Counted from the stretch's first letter, positions 23,196-31,129 are shown. The stretch: 36,818 nucleotides of DNA from a virus (IMGVR_UViG_3300042197_003137:1-36818); one strand, 5' to 3'. The notes: a model not told the origin generated them from the letters alone. Numbers and translations: made by a program.

Positions 23196-23429
23196 TTATT
23201 TCTTCTCAGGAACTTTGGTACCTTCAAATTTTTCACGCACTTTGACTGTGACGCAGTTTTGCTTGGGCTTGTTGGTCTTAGGATCCATGACTGGTTTACC
23301 ATCCTTGCCCTGCACATCTACGCAGACCTGTTTGGTTTCTGGTTCTGCTTTCTTTTCATGCTTGTCGGCATAAGTAGGAATGGAAACGGCTAATGCTAAA
23401 CCTGCTGCGAAAATCATCTTCTTAAACAT
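23196..23429 (-). CDS. Small secreted protein
   Basis: This is a 77-aa protein from ATG 23429, chosen because AAGGAG lies just before it. MFKKMIFAAGLALAVSIPTYA is a classic signal peptide ending in a T-Y-A cleavage site, in front of a charged mature part with two Cys (KQVCVDVQGKDG, KQNCVTVKV). The mature peptide should be periplasmic with one possible disulfide. It is the last gene before the terminator. Its location by the lysis genes suggests a periplasmic or envelope role; the function is unknown. Confidence 0.6.
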   Translation of the reverse strand: MFKKMIFAAGLALAVSIPTYADKHEKKAEPETKQVCVDVQGKDGKPVMDPKTNKPKQNCVTVKVREKFEGTKVPEKK

Positions 23430-23439
23430 ATTTTTCTCC

Positions 23440-23967
23440 TTATAATTCTTCATCATCTTCTAAGACAGGCATAGGTTTACCGGTGCTGCTCATCTTAGGT
23501 GCTGCGAACGATGCAGTCGGTGCCGCAGGAGTAAATGCCCCTGCGGACGGTGCTGCAGATTTATTAAAACTAAAATTAGCGCCACCGATATTGGCGTTAG
23601 CATAAAAACCACCACCTCCTAGGCTGGGAGTTGGTGTGCTAGGACTAGGGCTAGGTGATCCGCCTCTGTTGGCAGCCTTCAGTGCCTCCATCCTTGCATC
23701 TTTGTCATTACCTGCCAGCATGATTCCTGAAAGGGTACCTGTTAAAAATGTAGCGATAGGTATGATCAGCTCAAAAAACTTTTGATCTATAGGAGCTATA
23801 GCATTCATCGGCTGTGTGACGAATATCAGCGAATAAAGCACCACAAACACGATACCCGTCAGTGTTAGTGCTAGACAGATACCTATAAAAAATTTCAGTC
23901 GAGCCATTAACTGCTCTTCTGTATATATGAACATTTCTTTTCCGTCTTTAAGATCTATTTTTTCCAT
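23440..23967 (-). CDS. Membrane protein with two hydrophobic segments, possible holin
   Basis: This is a 175-aa protein from ATG 23967, which overlaps the TAA of the upstream gene and has AAGGA 9 nt before it. There are two membrane segments (FFIGICLALTLTGIVFVVLY and FELIIPIATFLTGTLSGIML). A long Ser/Pro/Gly/Ala-rich tail follows (SPSPSPSTPTPSLGGGG) with an acidic end (LEDDEEL). The layout could suit a holin or a membrane-anchored accessory protein. It sits in the lysis block, but the separate holin candidate at 24275 competes for that role. Confidence 0.5.
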   Translation of the reverse strand: MEKIDLKDGKEMFIYTEEQLMARLKFFIGICLALTLTGIVFVVLYSLIFVTQPMNAIAPIDQKFFELIIPIATFLTGTLSGIMLAGNDKDARMEALKAANRGGSPSPSPSTPTPSLGGGGFYANANIGGANFSFNKSAAPSAGAFTPAAPTASFAAPKMSSTGKPMPVLEDDEEL

Positions 23968-24218
23968 TAGTTGCATTCCTTTTTTCCAACCACGGCTGTT
24001 TTAACTGGGGCCGATGTTCCCGAGGGTCCTTCACCTTTAAAAATATGTTCCGGACATGTCCTTGTTACCTCGCATCTAGGTTTCTGGCATTCTGCTTTAT
24101 CCCAATTTGCAGAATCTTGGCAGGGGTAACGGAAACGATCTCCGCTGAATGCCGCTAGACCTATAGGCAAAAGTATTAGTAATATCATCCATCTTGCTAG
24201 ACTCTTGTCAGAATTCAT
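23967..24218 (-). CDS. Small exported or membrane-anchored Cys-rich protein
   Basis: This is an 83-aa protein from ATG 24218, chosen for its AGGAG; a longer form from 24263 lacks one. The N-terminal hydrophobic helix (WMILLILLPIGLAAFSG) is a signal anchor or signal peptide. The rest has five Cys (YPCQD, AECQKPRCEV, RTCPEH, KKECN) that could form disulfides in the periplasm. No family is recognised. A GTTAAATA late-like box lies about 27 nt upstream. It starts the group of membrane genes that follow the holin candidate. Confidence 0.5.
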   Translation of the reverse strand: MNSDKSLARWMILLILLPIGLAAFSGDRFRYPCQDSANWDKAECQKPRCEVTRTCPEHIFKGEGPSGTSAPVKTAVVGKKECN

Positions 24219-24244
24219 ACTCGCTCCTATTAAAACTACAACTT

Positions 24245-24252
24245 TATTTAAC
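24245..24252 (-). promoter_or_regulatory. Weak late-type promoter box
   Basis: The minus strand reads GTTAAATA, six of eight bases of TATAAATA, about 27 nt before the ATG at 24218. It has the right spacing but lacks the extended match seen at 11059 and 18408. Confidence 0.25.
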
Positions 24253-24274
24253 AAAAAAATCATTAAAAATCAAC

Positions 24275-24505
24275 CTATTCACCATCCTTCTTATTTTTTG
24301 AAAATTTTTCCGATGCTGTAAACCCTAGTCCTGCTACAACTATATACATCATTGATTCAAATATAACATCCTTAACATCTAAATCCCAGAATAAATCACC
24401 AATAAATCCTGCCGAACACATGATAAATGCCAATATGGTTACCACACGTTTGCTGCTGATTCCGTCGTCTGTGCCGTCTGTAAATATGCTACGAAACCAA
24501 CCCAT
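24275..24505 (-). CDS. Holin candidate
   Basis: This 76-aa protein has an N-terminal charged part (MGWFRSIFTDGTDDGISSK) and two membrane segments (VVTILAFIMCSAGFIGDLFW and FESMMYIVVAGLGFT) with a charged tail (SEKFSKNKKDGE). Size and two-segment topology fit class II holins, and it stands between spanin and endolysin genes on one side and other membrane genes on the other. I recall similar proteins in marine phages. The function is inferred from context and topology, not from a motif. Confidence 0.55.
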   Translation of the reverse strand: MGWFRSIFTDGTDDGISSKRVVTILAFIMCSAGFIGDLFWDLDVKDVIFESMMYIVVAGLGFTASEKFSKNKKDGE

Positions 24506-24513
24506 TTCTTCTC

Positions 24514-24738
24514 CTACTTAATCTGTTCCAAGACATAAGTTATCTTGTTTTGATATTTCACCATAGTGTTCTTTTTCGTATAATAGTCGCTGAACACGAT
24601 ACACTCAGATGAAATTTCTTTGAAATGACAGACTTCGGTTACATAGGCCTGTTGATCAAGCCAATAGGTCAGTTTCGCTCTTTTTCTAAATAATCGAGCA
24701 AACCAGCCTAGTTCTTTGATCTCGTCATTGTCTGTCAT
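24514..24738 (-). CDS. Small conserved phage protein, lysis-block neighbour
   Basis: This 74-aa protein has an acidic start (MTDNDEIKELGWFARLFRK) and a compact core (LTYWLDQQAYVTEVCHF, ISSECIVFSDYYTKK). It has no membrane segment. The core pattern is one I recall from marine phages without function. It overlaps the o-spanin stop by 4 nt (ATGA) and is 8 nt from the holin candidate, so it belongs to the lysis transcript. Confidence 0.5.
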   Translation of the reverse strand: MTDNDEIKELGWFARLFRKRAKLTYWLDQQAYVTEVCHFKEISSECIVFSDYYTKKNTMVKYQNKITYVLEQIK

Positions 24739-25169
24739 TTCTTTGCTTCTGTGTTCGCTTGCTCTTTTTTGGGCTCGTAGTATTCTTTGTATTTGATTAT
24801 GATATTACGCTGTGTGTTTATCATATTGCGCAGTTCAGCGATAGTCACAGCCAATGCTTGATATCCGTCCGGTGTGAGACCGAATACTACTGGATCTGTG
24901 CCTTTTTCTTCTATTTTTTTGAATATCTCTTCTTGGTTAGCAGGAGTCATCACTACCCATTCTACAGGTTTGAGTCTCAGTGGATCGGGATGTGCTATAT
25001 CTAATGGTGTCTTGTCAGCAGCCTTGGTTATGATCTCGATAGGCTTCTCACGCTTGCCTAAGAAGTCGAAACTGGCACAGCCAGAGAGACTACTGACCAG
25101 CAGCAGGCTTGTAGTTAGGGTGAGCCAACGAGGGGCATTCACGATTGATTTCACTTGGTTTGGTTGCAT
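24735..25169 (-). CDS. Outer-membrane spanin lipoprotein (Rz1-like)
   Basis: This 144-aa protein has a lipoprotein signal (LTLTTSLLLVSSLSGC) with lipobox L-S-G-C at the end, so it should be lipidated and sent to the outer membrane. The rest is soluble with a long C-terminal helix (AELRNMINTQRNIIIKYKE). Its first 80 nt lie inside the inner-spanin gene in another frame, the classic Rz/Rz1 overlap. Together with the inner spanin it would fuse inner and outer membranes at the last step of lysis. At 144 aa it is longer than lambda Rz1. Confidence 0.75.
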   Translation of the reverse strand: MQPNQVKSIVNAPRWLTLTTSLLLVSSLSGCASFDFLGKREKPIEIITKAADKTPLDIAHPDPLRLKPVEWVVMTPANQEEIFKKIEEKGTDPVVFGLTPDGYQALAVTIAELRNMINTQRNIIIKYKEYYEPKKEQANTEAKK

Positions 25170-25590
25170 TTTTTTCTGCCTCTGTCAAAGGTGCTCCTGA
25201 AGCAATTTCTAGACAACGCAGTGCGTTAACAGTTCCTCTGTTAACAGCACGTTCTAAACTCGCGGGTTTAGCAGCGGCGGTTTTACCAAAGTCTCTTTTT
25301 TCACCTGCAGCATTGGTGCTGAAGCGGTCTTTGAGGTTCTCCATATCTTTGTTTTGTAACTTAATTGTGGTATTAAGTTCATTATTGAGATCCTTGATTT
25401 TTTCCTGATCAGCCTTCATCTGTGCCATGGCCTCATTCTGTAATCGAACTCCTTCTTCGAGTTTACGACTATTTTCTTGGGCTATGGCGAGGTCGGCTTT
25501 GAGATTGATTAGGAAATAACCACCTGCAGCCACTATCAACACTATGATCAGCGTTACTATCGCTTTGATGGCACCCCCTATCCCAAACAT
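25090..25590 (-). CDS. Inner-membrane spanin (Rz-like)
   Basis: This 166-aa protein has one N-terminal membrane helix (about 8-30, IKAIVTLIIVLIVAAGGYFL) followed by a long coiled coil (IAQENSRKLEEGVRLQNEAM to MENLKDRF). A periplasmic end holds two Cys (NALRCLEIASGAP, NRECPSLAHP). This topology matches i-spanins. It starts one base before the endolysin stop and shares its 3' end with the o-spanin frame. Its partner is the lipoprotein at 24735-25169. Confidence 0.78.
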   Translation of the reverse strand: MFGIGGAIKAIVTLIIVLIVAAGGYFLINLKADLAIAQENSRKLEEGVRLQNEAMAQMKADQEKIKDLNNELNTTIKLQNKDMENLKDRFSTNAAGEKRDFGKTAAAKPASLERAVNRGTVNALRCLEIASGAPLTEAEKNATKPSEINRECPSLAHPNYKPAAGQ

Positions 25591-26219
25591 TATTTTACTC
25601 CAAACATCTTAAGGCATTTTTCGTATTTCATAAGACGATCTTCCATGCCGATAGTACCACCATTGATACGCTTGCTCATAGTGACTATATCTCTGCTATC
25701 AGCGAATTTGTTTAACCCATTTTGTTCCCAAAAGAAACAGGCGCTCTGCACGGCGCCTTCGAATGTCTGTAGATATTCAGGAACCTGTTCTAAAGGTGTA
25801 TCGATGCTGGCAGCAAAGAACGTGTAGTTGTTTTTCCCAGTTAACTGTATCAGTCCACGACCCAGATAGCGGAATCCATCCCCAGTTGATTCATCACCGT
25901 TGCCCATGCGATTAGCATAGACACGATTAGCAATCTTCTCTGGCTGTTTTTCGTACTGCTTGGCTTCATCTAGTGTTTTGAAATACTTGGGGAAAGTTTT
26001 CAGCAGACTTTCTGCTTTGTAGTTTAAATTCTCTTTGAGGAATCGAAAATAGCCGCTTTCGTGTGCGCACTGTGCCAACCATGCTGCTACACGCTCCGGA
26101 GTGTTGATATCATATACGGGTAATATTTCACACATCGCGTTATACCAATAATCTGTATAGGGGTTTTTTCCTATTAATTCAGATAGGTGCTCTTTTTTAA
26201 ATTCAAATGTAAAACTCAT
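25590..26219 (-). CDS. GH19 endolysin
   Basis: This 209-aa single-domain GH19 protein has no tag or LysM. ERVAAWLAQCAHESGYF holds the catalytic Glu (about 54), and GRGLIQLTGKNNY and RINGGTIGMEDRL complete the family signature. It cuts peptidoglycan glycan strands. No signal peptide is present, so it needs a holin to reach the wall. It is followed by the spanin pair. The virion-type LysM-GH19 protein at 12009-13175 is a second, distinct member. Confidence 0.9.
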   Translation of the reverse strand: MSFTFEFKKEHLSELIGKNPYTDYWYNAMCEILPVYDINTPERVAAWLAQCAHESGYFRFLKENLNYKAESLLKTFPKYFKTLDEAKQYEKQPEKIANRVYANRMGNGDESTGDGFRYLGRGLIQLTGKNNYTFFAASIDTPLEQVPEYLQTFEGAVQSACFFWEQNGLNKFADSRDIVTMSKRINGGTIGMEDRLMKYEKCLKMFGVK

Positions 26220-26956
26220 AGTTCGATCCTTTGTAATAAAATTGATTTATCGCCATTGGTGAATAGAAAGTTTTCACCTATTTTAGCGATATTATAGTCT
26301 CCAAACATTTTAGTAAGCCAAAATGTTTCTCCAACAGATTTTTCGTCTAATGATATCGCCCCCTCTGCTATAGGTGTGATATCCTGATCGTCGATTATTT
26401 TAAACTTATATGATTTGTCAAAAGGTTTATAAAAAGTAATTATATCTTTTTCTAAACTAAGATCGTCCATGAGTGTCTTATTAAAAAATCTTTTATAATT
26501 TTCTACCTGTAATTTATTCATGGTACGTTCGTAGTCTATCGGAGTATTGGGAACGAACGATTTGATCGATTCTGTGGTTAATTCATGCTCTTTGTCGTTT
26601 TTGTGATACTTAAATTTATAGGAATCTATCTCTGTGAGCCTTTTGATGCCATACATTAATTCTTGTATCTGTTCTGCGAGCTTTTCTGTGCGGTCTAATT
26701 CTACGAAAACGAAATATTCACCGTTTTTGTTTTCACCGGAACTGACATCGGCATCTAACACGAAGTTGTAGCCTTTTTCTATAAACTCCATTAGATCTTT
26801 AGCCGGTGCCCGATCTTTGACTTTAAAACTTAAAACGCAGACATCTCGATCCTCACCCATTTTAGATCTATAAGTGTCGATCTCTAAAGTATTATATACC
26901 ATCTCTTTGAGATCACTGAATCTCAGACCTTCATTAAGCGGCAGGTTGTTCTGCAT
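26216..26956 (-). CDS. Conserved T4-like phage protein, unknown function
   Basis: This is a 246-aa protein from ATG 26956, chosen because AGGA lies 8 nt before it; the longer form from 26998 would overlap the upstream gene far more. It has a patterned alpha-beta body (LRFSDLKEMVYNTLEID, VCVLSFKVKDRAPAKDLME, NGEYFVFVELDRTEK). I recall it as a conserved hypothetical of T4-like marine phages, perhaps a structural or assembly protein. It overlaps the upstream gene by 23 nt and the endolysin by 4 nt. Confidence 0.5.
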   Translation of the reverse strand: MQNNLPLNEGLRFSDLKEMVYNTLEIDTYRSKMGEDRDVCVLSFKVKDRAPAKDLMEFIEKGYNFVLDADVSSGENKNGEYFVFVELDRTEKLAEQIQELMYGIKRLTEIDSYKFKYHKNDKEHELTTESIKSFVPNTPIDYERTMNKLQVENYKRFFNKTLMDDLSLEKDIITFYKPFDKSYKFKIIDDQDITPIAEGAISLDEKSVGETFWLTKMFGDYNIAKIGENFLFTNGDKSILLQRIEL

Positions 26957-27455
26957 TTGCTGGTTCCTGTGTAGGTTCTGGTTGGACATTAACAACATTG
27001 TTTTGATTGAGAATATCTTCTACTTTATTTTTATCTAGAGTTCTATATCCTCTATTGATGTCGTTCATTAATTTTTTAGGCATAATAATTTTAACCATCC
27101 AGATATCTTCTTGGTCAATTTTGCCTTTACGGGTGCCTGGGCGTATATCATCCGGAGTTTTAATTTTTCTCACTTTGGCCATCTGGCTTTCTGCAAATTG
27201 TACCTTGCATCCGTAATCTAATAATCTCTGTCCACCGATTGGTTCCGGCATCTTTTCTTTAGGCCACATAAAAGTACATTCTACGAAATAACGACTTTCT
27301 TTCGGGCCTGCTATTAATTCACCGTCGATCCAATTGTCAAAGACATAGACATCTAATTCGTCTATGACACGTTCAAAATCTTTAAGCATGTTTAGACTAT
27401 TATTTGATCCGTAGATTTGCTCTATATTTTGTATAACGTCTTTAATATCAGCCAT
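26934..27455 (-). CDS. Conserved T4-like phage protein, unknown function
   Basis: This 173-aa protein has a core with VYVFDNWIDGELIAGP, YFVECTFMWPKEKMPEP and GQRLLDYGCKVQF, a pattern I recall as conserved across T4-like aquatic phages with no firm role. The C-terminal tail is Pro/Gln/Ala-rich. A GATAAATA box lies 15 nt upstream of the ATG and GGGAG precedes it. It is the first gene of the leftward lysis-region transcript, divergent from phoH. Confidence 0.55.
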   Translation of the reverse strand: MADIKDVIQNIEQIYGSNNSLNMLKDFERVIDELDVYVFDNWIDGELIAGPKESRYFVECTFMWPKEKMPEPIGGQRLLDYGCKVQFAESQMAKVRKIKTPDDIRPGTRKGKIDQEDIWMVKIIMPKKLMNDINRGYRTLDKNKVEDILNQNNVVNVQPEPTQEPANAEQPAA

Positions 27456-27469
27456 AATATCTCCCTTTG

Positions 27470-27477
27470 TATTTATC
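27470..27477 (-). promoter_or_regulatory. GATAAATA box before the lysis-region transcript
   Basis: The minus strand reads GATAAATAC 15 nt before the ATG at 27455. The box is good, but the spacing would put the transcript start almost on the ribosome binding site, so it may give a very short leader or not be used. Confidence 0.3.
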
Positions 27478-27515
27478 GACGATAGTTTATCATTACAGTT
27501 AACTTTTTAGAGACT

Positions 27516-27586
27516 TTGTTAAATACTTTTGTGCTCGGTACGGGCACTACGGTCTAAGGTCCGTGCCTAGCACTTAACAAGGAGGG
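27516..27586 (+). promoter_or_regulatory. Structured phoH leader
   Basis: In the 116 bases before phoH the RNA can fold into nested stems. The outer stem is TTGTTAA (27516-27522) with TTAACAA (27574-27580), the middle stem is GTGCT (27531-27535) with AGCAC (27569-27573), and the inner stem is ACGG/CCGT plus GGC/GCC or, as an alternative, GGCAC/GTGCC. The outer stem runs into the AAGGAGG. I do not recognise a known riboswitch class. Confidence 0.45.
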
Positions 27587-27596
27587 CTAACCTTAT

Positions 27597-28334
27597 ATGA
27601 AGCGAAAAAGAGCAGTAGCACAAAAGTCTCACTCTTATCAAGAACAGCAGTCAAATGTCATTAAGTTAGTAGATAATCAACATCAAAAACGCCACAGGGT
27701 CCAGATCTACCCAAAAAACCTCAATCAAGAATCATACCTTTTAAAACTCAACGATCCGCAGAAAATGATCATTTTCGCTATCGGACCTGCAGGTACAGGT
27801 AAGACTATGCTTGCGGTGCAATGGGCTATAGATCAACTCAAGTACGGCGATGCAAATAAGATTATTATTACTAGACCTGCTGTATCGGTGGATGAGGAAC
27901 ACGGGTTTCTTCCGGGAGATTTGCAACAGAAAATGGAACCTTGGACTAAACCAATCATGGATGTTTTCGCAGAAAATTATTATGCTAAAGAAATTACTAA
28001 TATGATACTTGAGGGGGTGATTGAAACCAGTCCTTTAGCATATATGCGTGGAAGAACATTCAAGAACGCTGTTATCATCGCCGACGAGATGCAGAATGCT
28101 ACGCCTAGCCAGATGAAGATGTTGTTAACGAGATTAGGTCAAGAATCTAAGATGGTTGTCACTGGTGACCTACAGCAGGCTGATCGTCCTAGCAACAACG
28201 GATTATTAGAGTTTTTAAATCTCTACAATAATTTTGAAAATCATAGATACTTAGATCTATGTCATTTCACTATAGGTGATATCGAACGACACGAAGCAGT
28301 TAAGGAAATCTTGTCTATATACGGCGATGATTAA
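27597..28334 (+). CDS. phoH: PhoH-family ATPase
   Basis: This 245-aa protein is the only plus-strand gene in the window. The N-terminus is short and basic (MKRKRAVAQK). The single P-loop domain has IGPAGTGKT (about 62-70), the family block ITRPAVSVDEEHGFLPGD (about 91-108), Walker B IADEMQNATP (about 161-170) and VVTGDLQQAD. PhoH is a common marine phage marker, with proposed RNA-related ATPase or helicase activity, and its client is unknown. The start is set by AAGGAGG, 11 nt upstream. The stop overlaps that of the convergent gene at 28331. Confidence 0.93.
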   Translation: MKRKRAVAQKSHSYQEQQSNVIKLVDNQHQKRHRVQIYPKNLNQESYLLKLNDPQKMIIFAIGPAGTGKTMLAVQWAIDQLKYGDANKIIITRPAVSVDEEHGFLPGDLQQKMEPWTKPIMDVFAENYYAKEITNMILEGVIETSPLAYMRGRTFKNAVIIADEMQNATPSQMKMLLTRLGQESKMVVTGDLQQADRPSNNGLLEFLNLYNNFENHRYLDLCHFTIGDIERHEAVKEILSIYGDD

Positions 28335-28573
28335 TCTTTAGGTAGATGGGGGATCAATCGATCTCCTATCATCCTTTTATAAAACTCGATCATATCTTCG
28401 AATGTGGCTTGAGGATTAAGCCCATTCTTGATGACTTTTTTTTCTTTGAGATCTAATATGACTTTGGCTGTTTGTATATGGCTAGTTCTATAATGCCTTT
28501 TAAATTCGGTAAGTTCGTCGAATTTTTCGTCTGGCTTTTTCACATAGGAGACTATCATGTATCTGTTATCCAT
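28331..28573 (-). CDS. Small conserved phage protein, unknown function
   Basis: This 80-aa protein starts MDNRYMIVSYVKKPDEK and continues HYRTSHIQTAKVILDLKEK. It looks like a small alpha-beta protein and ends FYKRMIGDRLIPHLPKD. I recall similar short ORFs near clamp-loader genes in marine T4-like phages. It overlaps the DUF2452-like gene upstream by 8 nt and converges with phoH. Confidence 0.55.
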   Translation of the reverse strand: MDNRYMIVSYVKKPDEKFDELTEFKRHYRTSHIQTAKVILDLKEKKVIKNGLNPQATFEDMIEFYKRMIGDRLIPHLPKD

Positions 28574-29057
28574 CTATAGGGTTCCCTAAATTGTCTACTT
28601 CTAGCCAGGTATGATCTCCCATATATTTTACTCTGAGTCGGTATTCATAATCATCCGGCGCTCCTGTACTCCACTGATCTGGACCGAGCCCTGCTAGTAA
28701 TATTTTTTGTTTTCTTTTATCCCATACTAACCAATAGCATTGCCCCATTGTAACTTGGAAATGATATTCGGCAGCATGTACCATATCAGTGACGTCCAAT
28801 CTGCGTTTGATAGATGCTGCTTGTTTTTGTAAAACTTCTACCAATTCCATTATCCTATTATATTCTTGCTGCGCATATAATCTAGCATGATTGATCATTA
28901 TATCTTTTTGTTTGGTTACTGGAACTAAATCAAAACTAGGAGAGCCGACATCTGTCGGGTATGGAGACACGTTCTTGTTAAAAAAAGTCACTAATCCAGT
29001 GCTTAATTCAGAGTCATAACTGTGTCTTCCCTTAGCGATATTGCTTTTTTTAGGCAT
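28566..29057 (-). CDS. DUF2452-like protein
   Basis: This 163-aa protein contains the family pattern of DUF2452: PTDVGSPSFDLVPVTKQKD, then a long helix with Ala and Gln (RIMELVEVLQKQAASIKRR), then a beta segment with MGQCYWLVWDKRKQ and GLGPDQWS. The function of the family is unknown. It overlaps the clamp-loader stop by 8 nt, so it is made with the replication factor. Confidence 0.6.
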   Translation of the reverse strand: MPKKSNIAKGRHSYDSELSTGLVTFFNKNVSPYPTDVGSPSFDLVPVTKQKDIMINHARLYAQQEYNRIMELVEVLQKQAASIKRRLDVTDMVHAAEYHFQVTMGQCYWLVWDKRKQKILLAGLGPDQWSTGAPDDYEYRLRVKYMGDHTWLEVDNLGNPIDG

Positions 29058-29970
29058 TTAATTTAGATAGTCTGATCAGAGTGGCTGACAGATTGATTTC
29101 TGGATCTGCGCATATGGGATGATCTACGAGGCCTTGCTTGATGATCAATATAGCCTTATCCTGATTATCTTCACTGCCGAAGATGTCAAGATTATTGTAT
29201 AACCATCTATAGATTTCGATGATTTCATCCGCTTGTACTTTGCCGCAGAGCATTTTACGTGCTTCTGTGATTTTTCCTGCCTTGAATAGTTCGACCATAT
29301 CAAATTTCCATTCTAAGGTTCCGGTGTCGTTTTGATTTGGCGTATGTAGTTTACTGTCTCTGCTATTTTGCTGCAACAAATTGATACATTTTCTTAGATC
29401 GGGGTATGTTGTTTTTACATAAGTGTCTAAAACATCTAGTTCGAAATCTATTCCTTCATTGACTAGAATAGTAGCGGCCCTGGCTGTGAATTCTACAGAA
29501 TCTAATCTAGTGAAATGGAATTGTTGGCATCGACTATGTATGGCTGGAACGATCATGCTAGGAGTGTTACAGGTAAGGATGAATCTGCTAAAATTGCTGT
29601 ATTCTTCAATGACTCCTTTTAGAGCATCCTGTGCGAACGGAGTCAGTCGATCTGCCTCATCTAGCAGCACAACTTTAAAAGGACCAAAGGCAATCATGCT
29701 GACAAAGTTCGTGATTTTTTCTTTCATGAGATCTAATCCACGTTCTCTGGAAGCATTGATTTCTAGCACATCATAATCTTCGATTCCAATTTCGTTAATC
29801 AGCATCTTGGCCATGGTAGTTTTTCCGATACCCGGAGCACCACTTAATAATAAATGAGGAATGCTTTTTTCTTTGATCCAAGTCTGTACTTGTTTTTTTT
29901 GTTCTTCGTCTCTCCAGACATATTCATCTAATGTTTTAGGACGATATTTTTCTACCCATAGTTTTTTCAT
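29050..29970 (-). CDS. gp44: Clamp-loader ATPase subunit (gp44)
   Basis: This 306-aa AAA+ protein (T4 gp44 has 319 aa) has WVEKYRPKTLDEY at the start, Walker A GAPGIGKT (44-51), Walker B VVLLDEADRL (about 100-109), the SRC arginine-finger motif (IHSRCQQFHF) and a lid domain. It loads the gp45 clamp on primer ends. Its gp62 partner is not recognised in this window, and the clamp and polymerase lie 20 kb away, so the replication genes are split. Confidence 0.93.
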   Translation of the reverse strand: MKKLWVEKYRPKTLDEYVWRDEEQKKQVQTWIKEKSIPHLLLSGAPGIGKTTMAKMLINEIGIEDYDVLEINASRERGLDLMKEKITNFVSMIAFGPFKVVLLDEADRLTPFAQDALKGVIEEYSNFSRFILTCNTPSMIVPAIHSRCQQFHFTRLDSVEFTARAATILVNEGIDFELDVLDTYVKTTYPDLRKCINLLQQNSRDSKLHTPNQNDTGTLEWKFDMVELFKAGKITEARKMLCGKVQADEIIEIYRWLYNNLDIFGSEDNQDKAILIIKQGLVDHPICADPEINLSATLIRLSKLNA

Positions 29971-29981
29971 CGTTAGGCCTT

Positions 29982-30731
29982 TTAAATTAAATTGTTCTTT
30001 ATTGTTTTCATGACACGTCTACGCATCTTATATTGATCGAATATTTCATAGCATTTCGACAGAGATATGATGCTATTGGTGTGTCTTTTTAAAGTACCGC
30101 ATATCCATTCAGGACTTCGTTCTTTCATCGATAAGAATTCGCTATCGTCAAATTCGATCAATTTAATCTTATCTGCTGTGTTAAATTTTATATATAATAA
30201 TGCATCACCCTGTTTTATAGTTATTTTTTTAGTATCAGGCCTGATTATAAATGCGGGCTTGCCCGATGGTCTGTACCATCGTCCGATATCAAAACTGCCA
30301 GATATGCTGAAAGTATTATTAGTAAAACTATTACTGTCGTAGAACGCAGGTAATTGGGTTATGGTTAAACTTTTTTCACTGAAAAAATTGTAACAGAAAG
30401 ACAGTTGGTGTATGCCGAATTTTCCTTGTGGTTCGCCTATGAATGACTGTGCGAAATCTAGTTCTTGATGATCGATTTTGAAAGAATTATTTTCGATATA
30501 TAGAGTAAGGTCGACAGGACTCTTGATAACGAAAGTATTTTTTAGATCATCGATCACTGCCGGGCACTTACTGACAAGCGGACCGAAGAAATTTTTATAA
30601 TCTAGATGTTTAGTGAGAGATATTGGTTCTTCAATACGCATAGGACTCATATAGGTACTTGAGGAAAATCCTAATTTCTGCAGATCTTCCCATCCTGGAT
30701 TTGATCTAGTCCAATACACATTTACAGTCAT
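29982..30731 (-). CDS. Conserved phage protein, unknown function
   Basis: This 249-aa protein has a beta-rich body (VIKSPVDLTLYIENN, FIIRPDTKKITIKQGDALL) and a Trp/Arg segment SGSFDIGRWYRPSGKP, with a basic helical C-terminus (YKMRRRVMKTIKNN). I recall this pattern in T4-like cyanophages without function. It overlaps MazG by 4 nt (ATGA) and lies 11 nt before gp44, so it is expressed with replication and nucleotide genes. Confidence 0.55.
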   Translation of the reverse strand: MTVNVYWTRSNPGWEDLQKLGFSSSTYMSPMRIEEPISLTKHLDYKNFFGPLVSKCPAVIDDLKNTFVIKSPVDLTLYIENNSFKIDHQELDFAQSFIGEPQGKFGIHQLSFCYNFFSEKSLTITQLPAFYDSNSFTNNTFSISGSFDIGRWYRPSGKPAFIIRPDTKKITIKQGDALLYIKFNTADKIKLIEFDDSEFLSMKERSPEWICGTLKRHTNSIISLSKCYEIFDQYKMRRRVMKTIKNNLI

Positions 30732-31129
30732 GGTTCGAATCCTTGACGTAGATATGATGATTCTCTGTTGAGATATGGCTTAAGATTTGGTGGAGACCAC
30801 CCTTCTGGTTTCAATACTTTGCCATCCTCACGCTTGCGAACTTTACCAGTCTCGGGATCTATTTTAGCGAAATTTGTTCGCATTACTTCATTCCAGGCTC
30901 CTTCCCCGTCCGCACCGAGGGAATGTATCGCGCCTATAGTAACTACCAACATATCGATCAAAGCATCTAACATTTCTACTTTATCTTTGTTTATGATAGC
31001 CTGATTTAATTCTTCAGCCTCTTCTTCGATGAGTTGAAGATACATGTTAAATTGATCAGCATTGCGCTGATCTATCGTTTGCCCACAGGCCCGCATAAAT
31101 TTTTCTTGATCCAGAAATGGATTTGTCAT
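30728..31129 (-). CDS. mazG: MazG-like nucleoside triphosphate pyrophosphohydrolase
   Basis: This 133-aa protein keeps the EExxE...ExxD metal motif of all-alpha NTP pyrophosphatases: LIEEEAEEL (about 33-41) and EMLDALIDMLV (about 52-62). A C-terminal segment GKVLKPEGWSPPNLKPYL is typical of marine phage MazG. The enzyme hydrolyses nucleoside triphosphates, and phage MazG has been proposed to act on (p)ppGpp or dGTP/dCTP. It is coupled to the following gene. Confidence 0.82.
   Translation of the reverse strand: MTNPFLDQEKFMRACGQTIDQRNADQFNMYLQLIEEEAEELNQAIINKDKVEMLDALIDMLVVTIGAIHSLGADGEGAWNEVMRTNFAKIDPETGKVRKREDGKVLKPEGWSPPNLKPYLNRESSYLRQGFEP

Noticed and set aside
27531-27573. Possible tRNA in the phoH leader
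   Set aside because: The stems do not form a cloverleaf, and the T-loop GTTC and acceptor arm are missing.
28566-29057. gp62 clamp-loader small subunit
   Set aside because: The place beside gp44 is right, but the sequence matches DUF2452-type text and not gp62.
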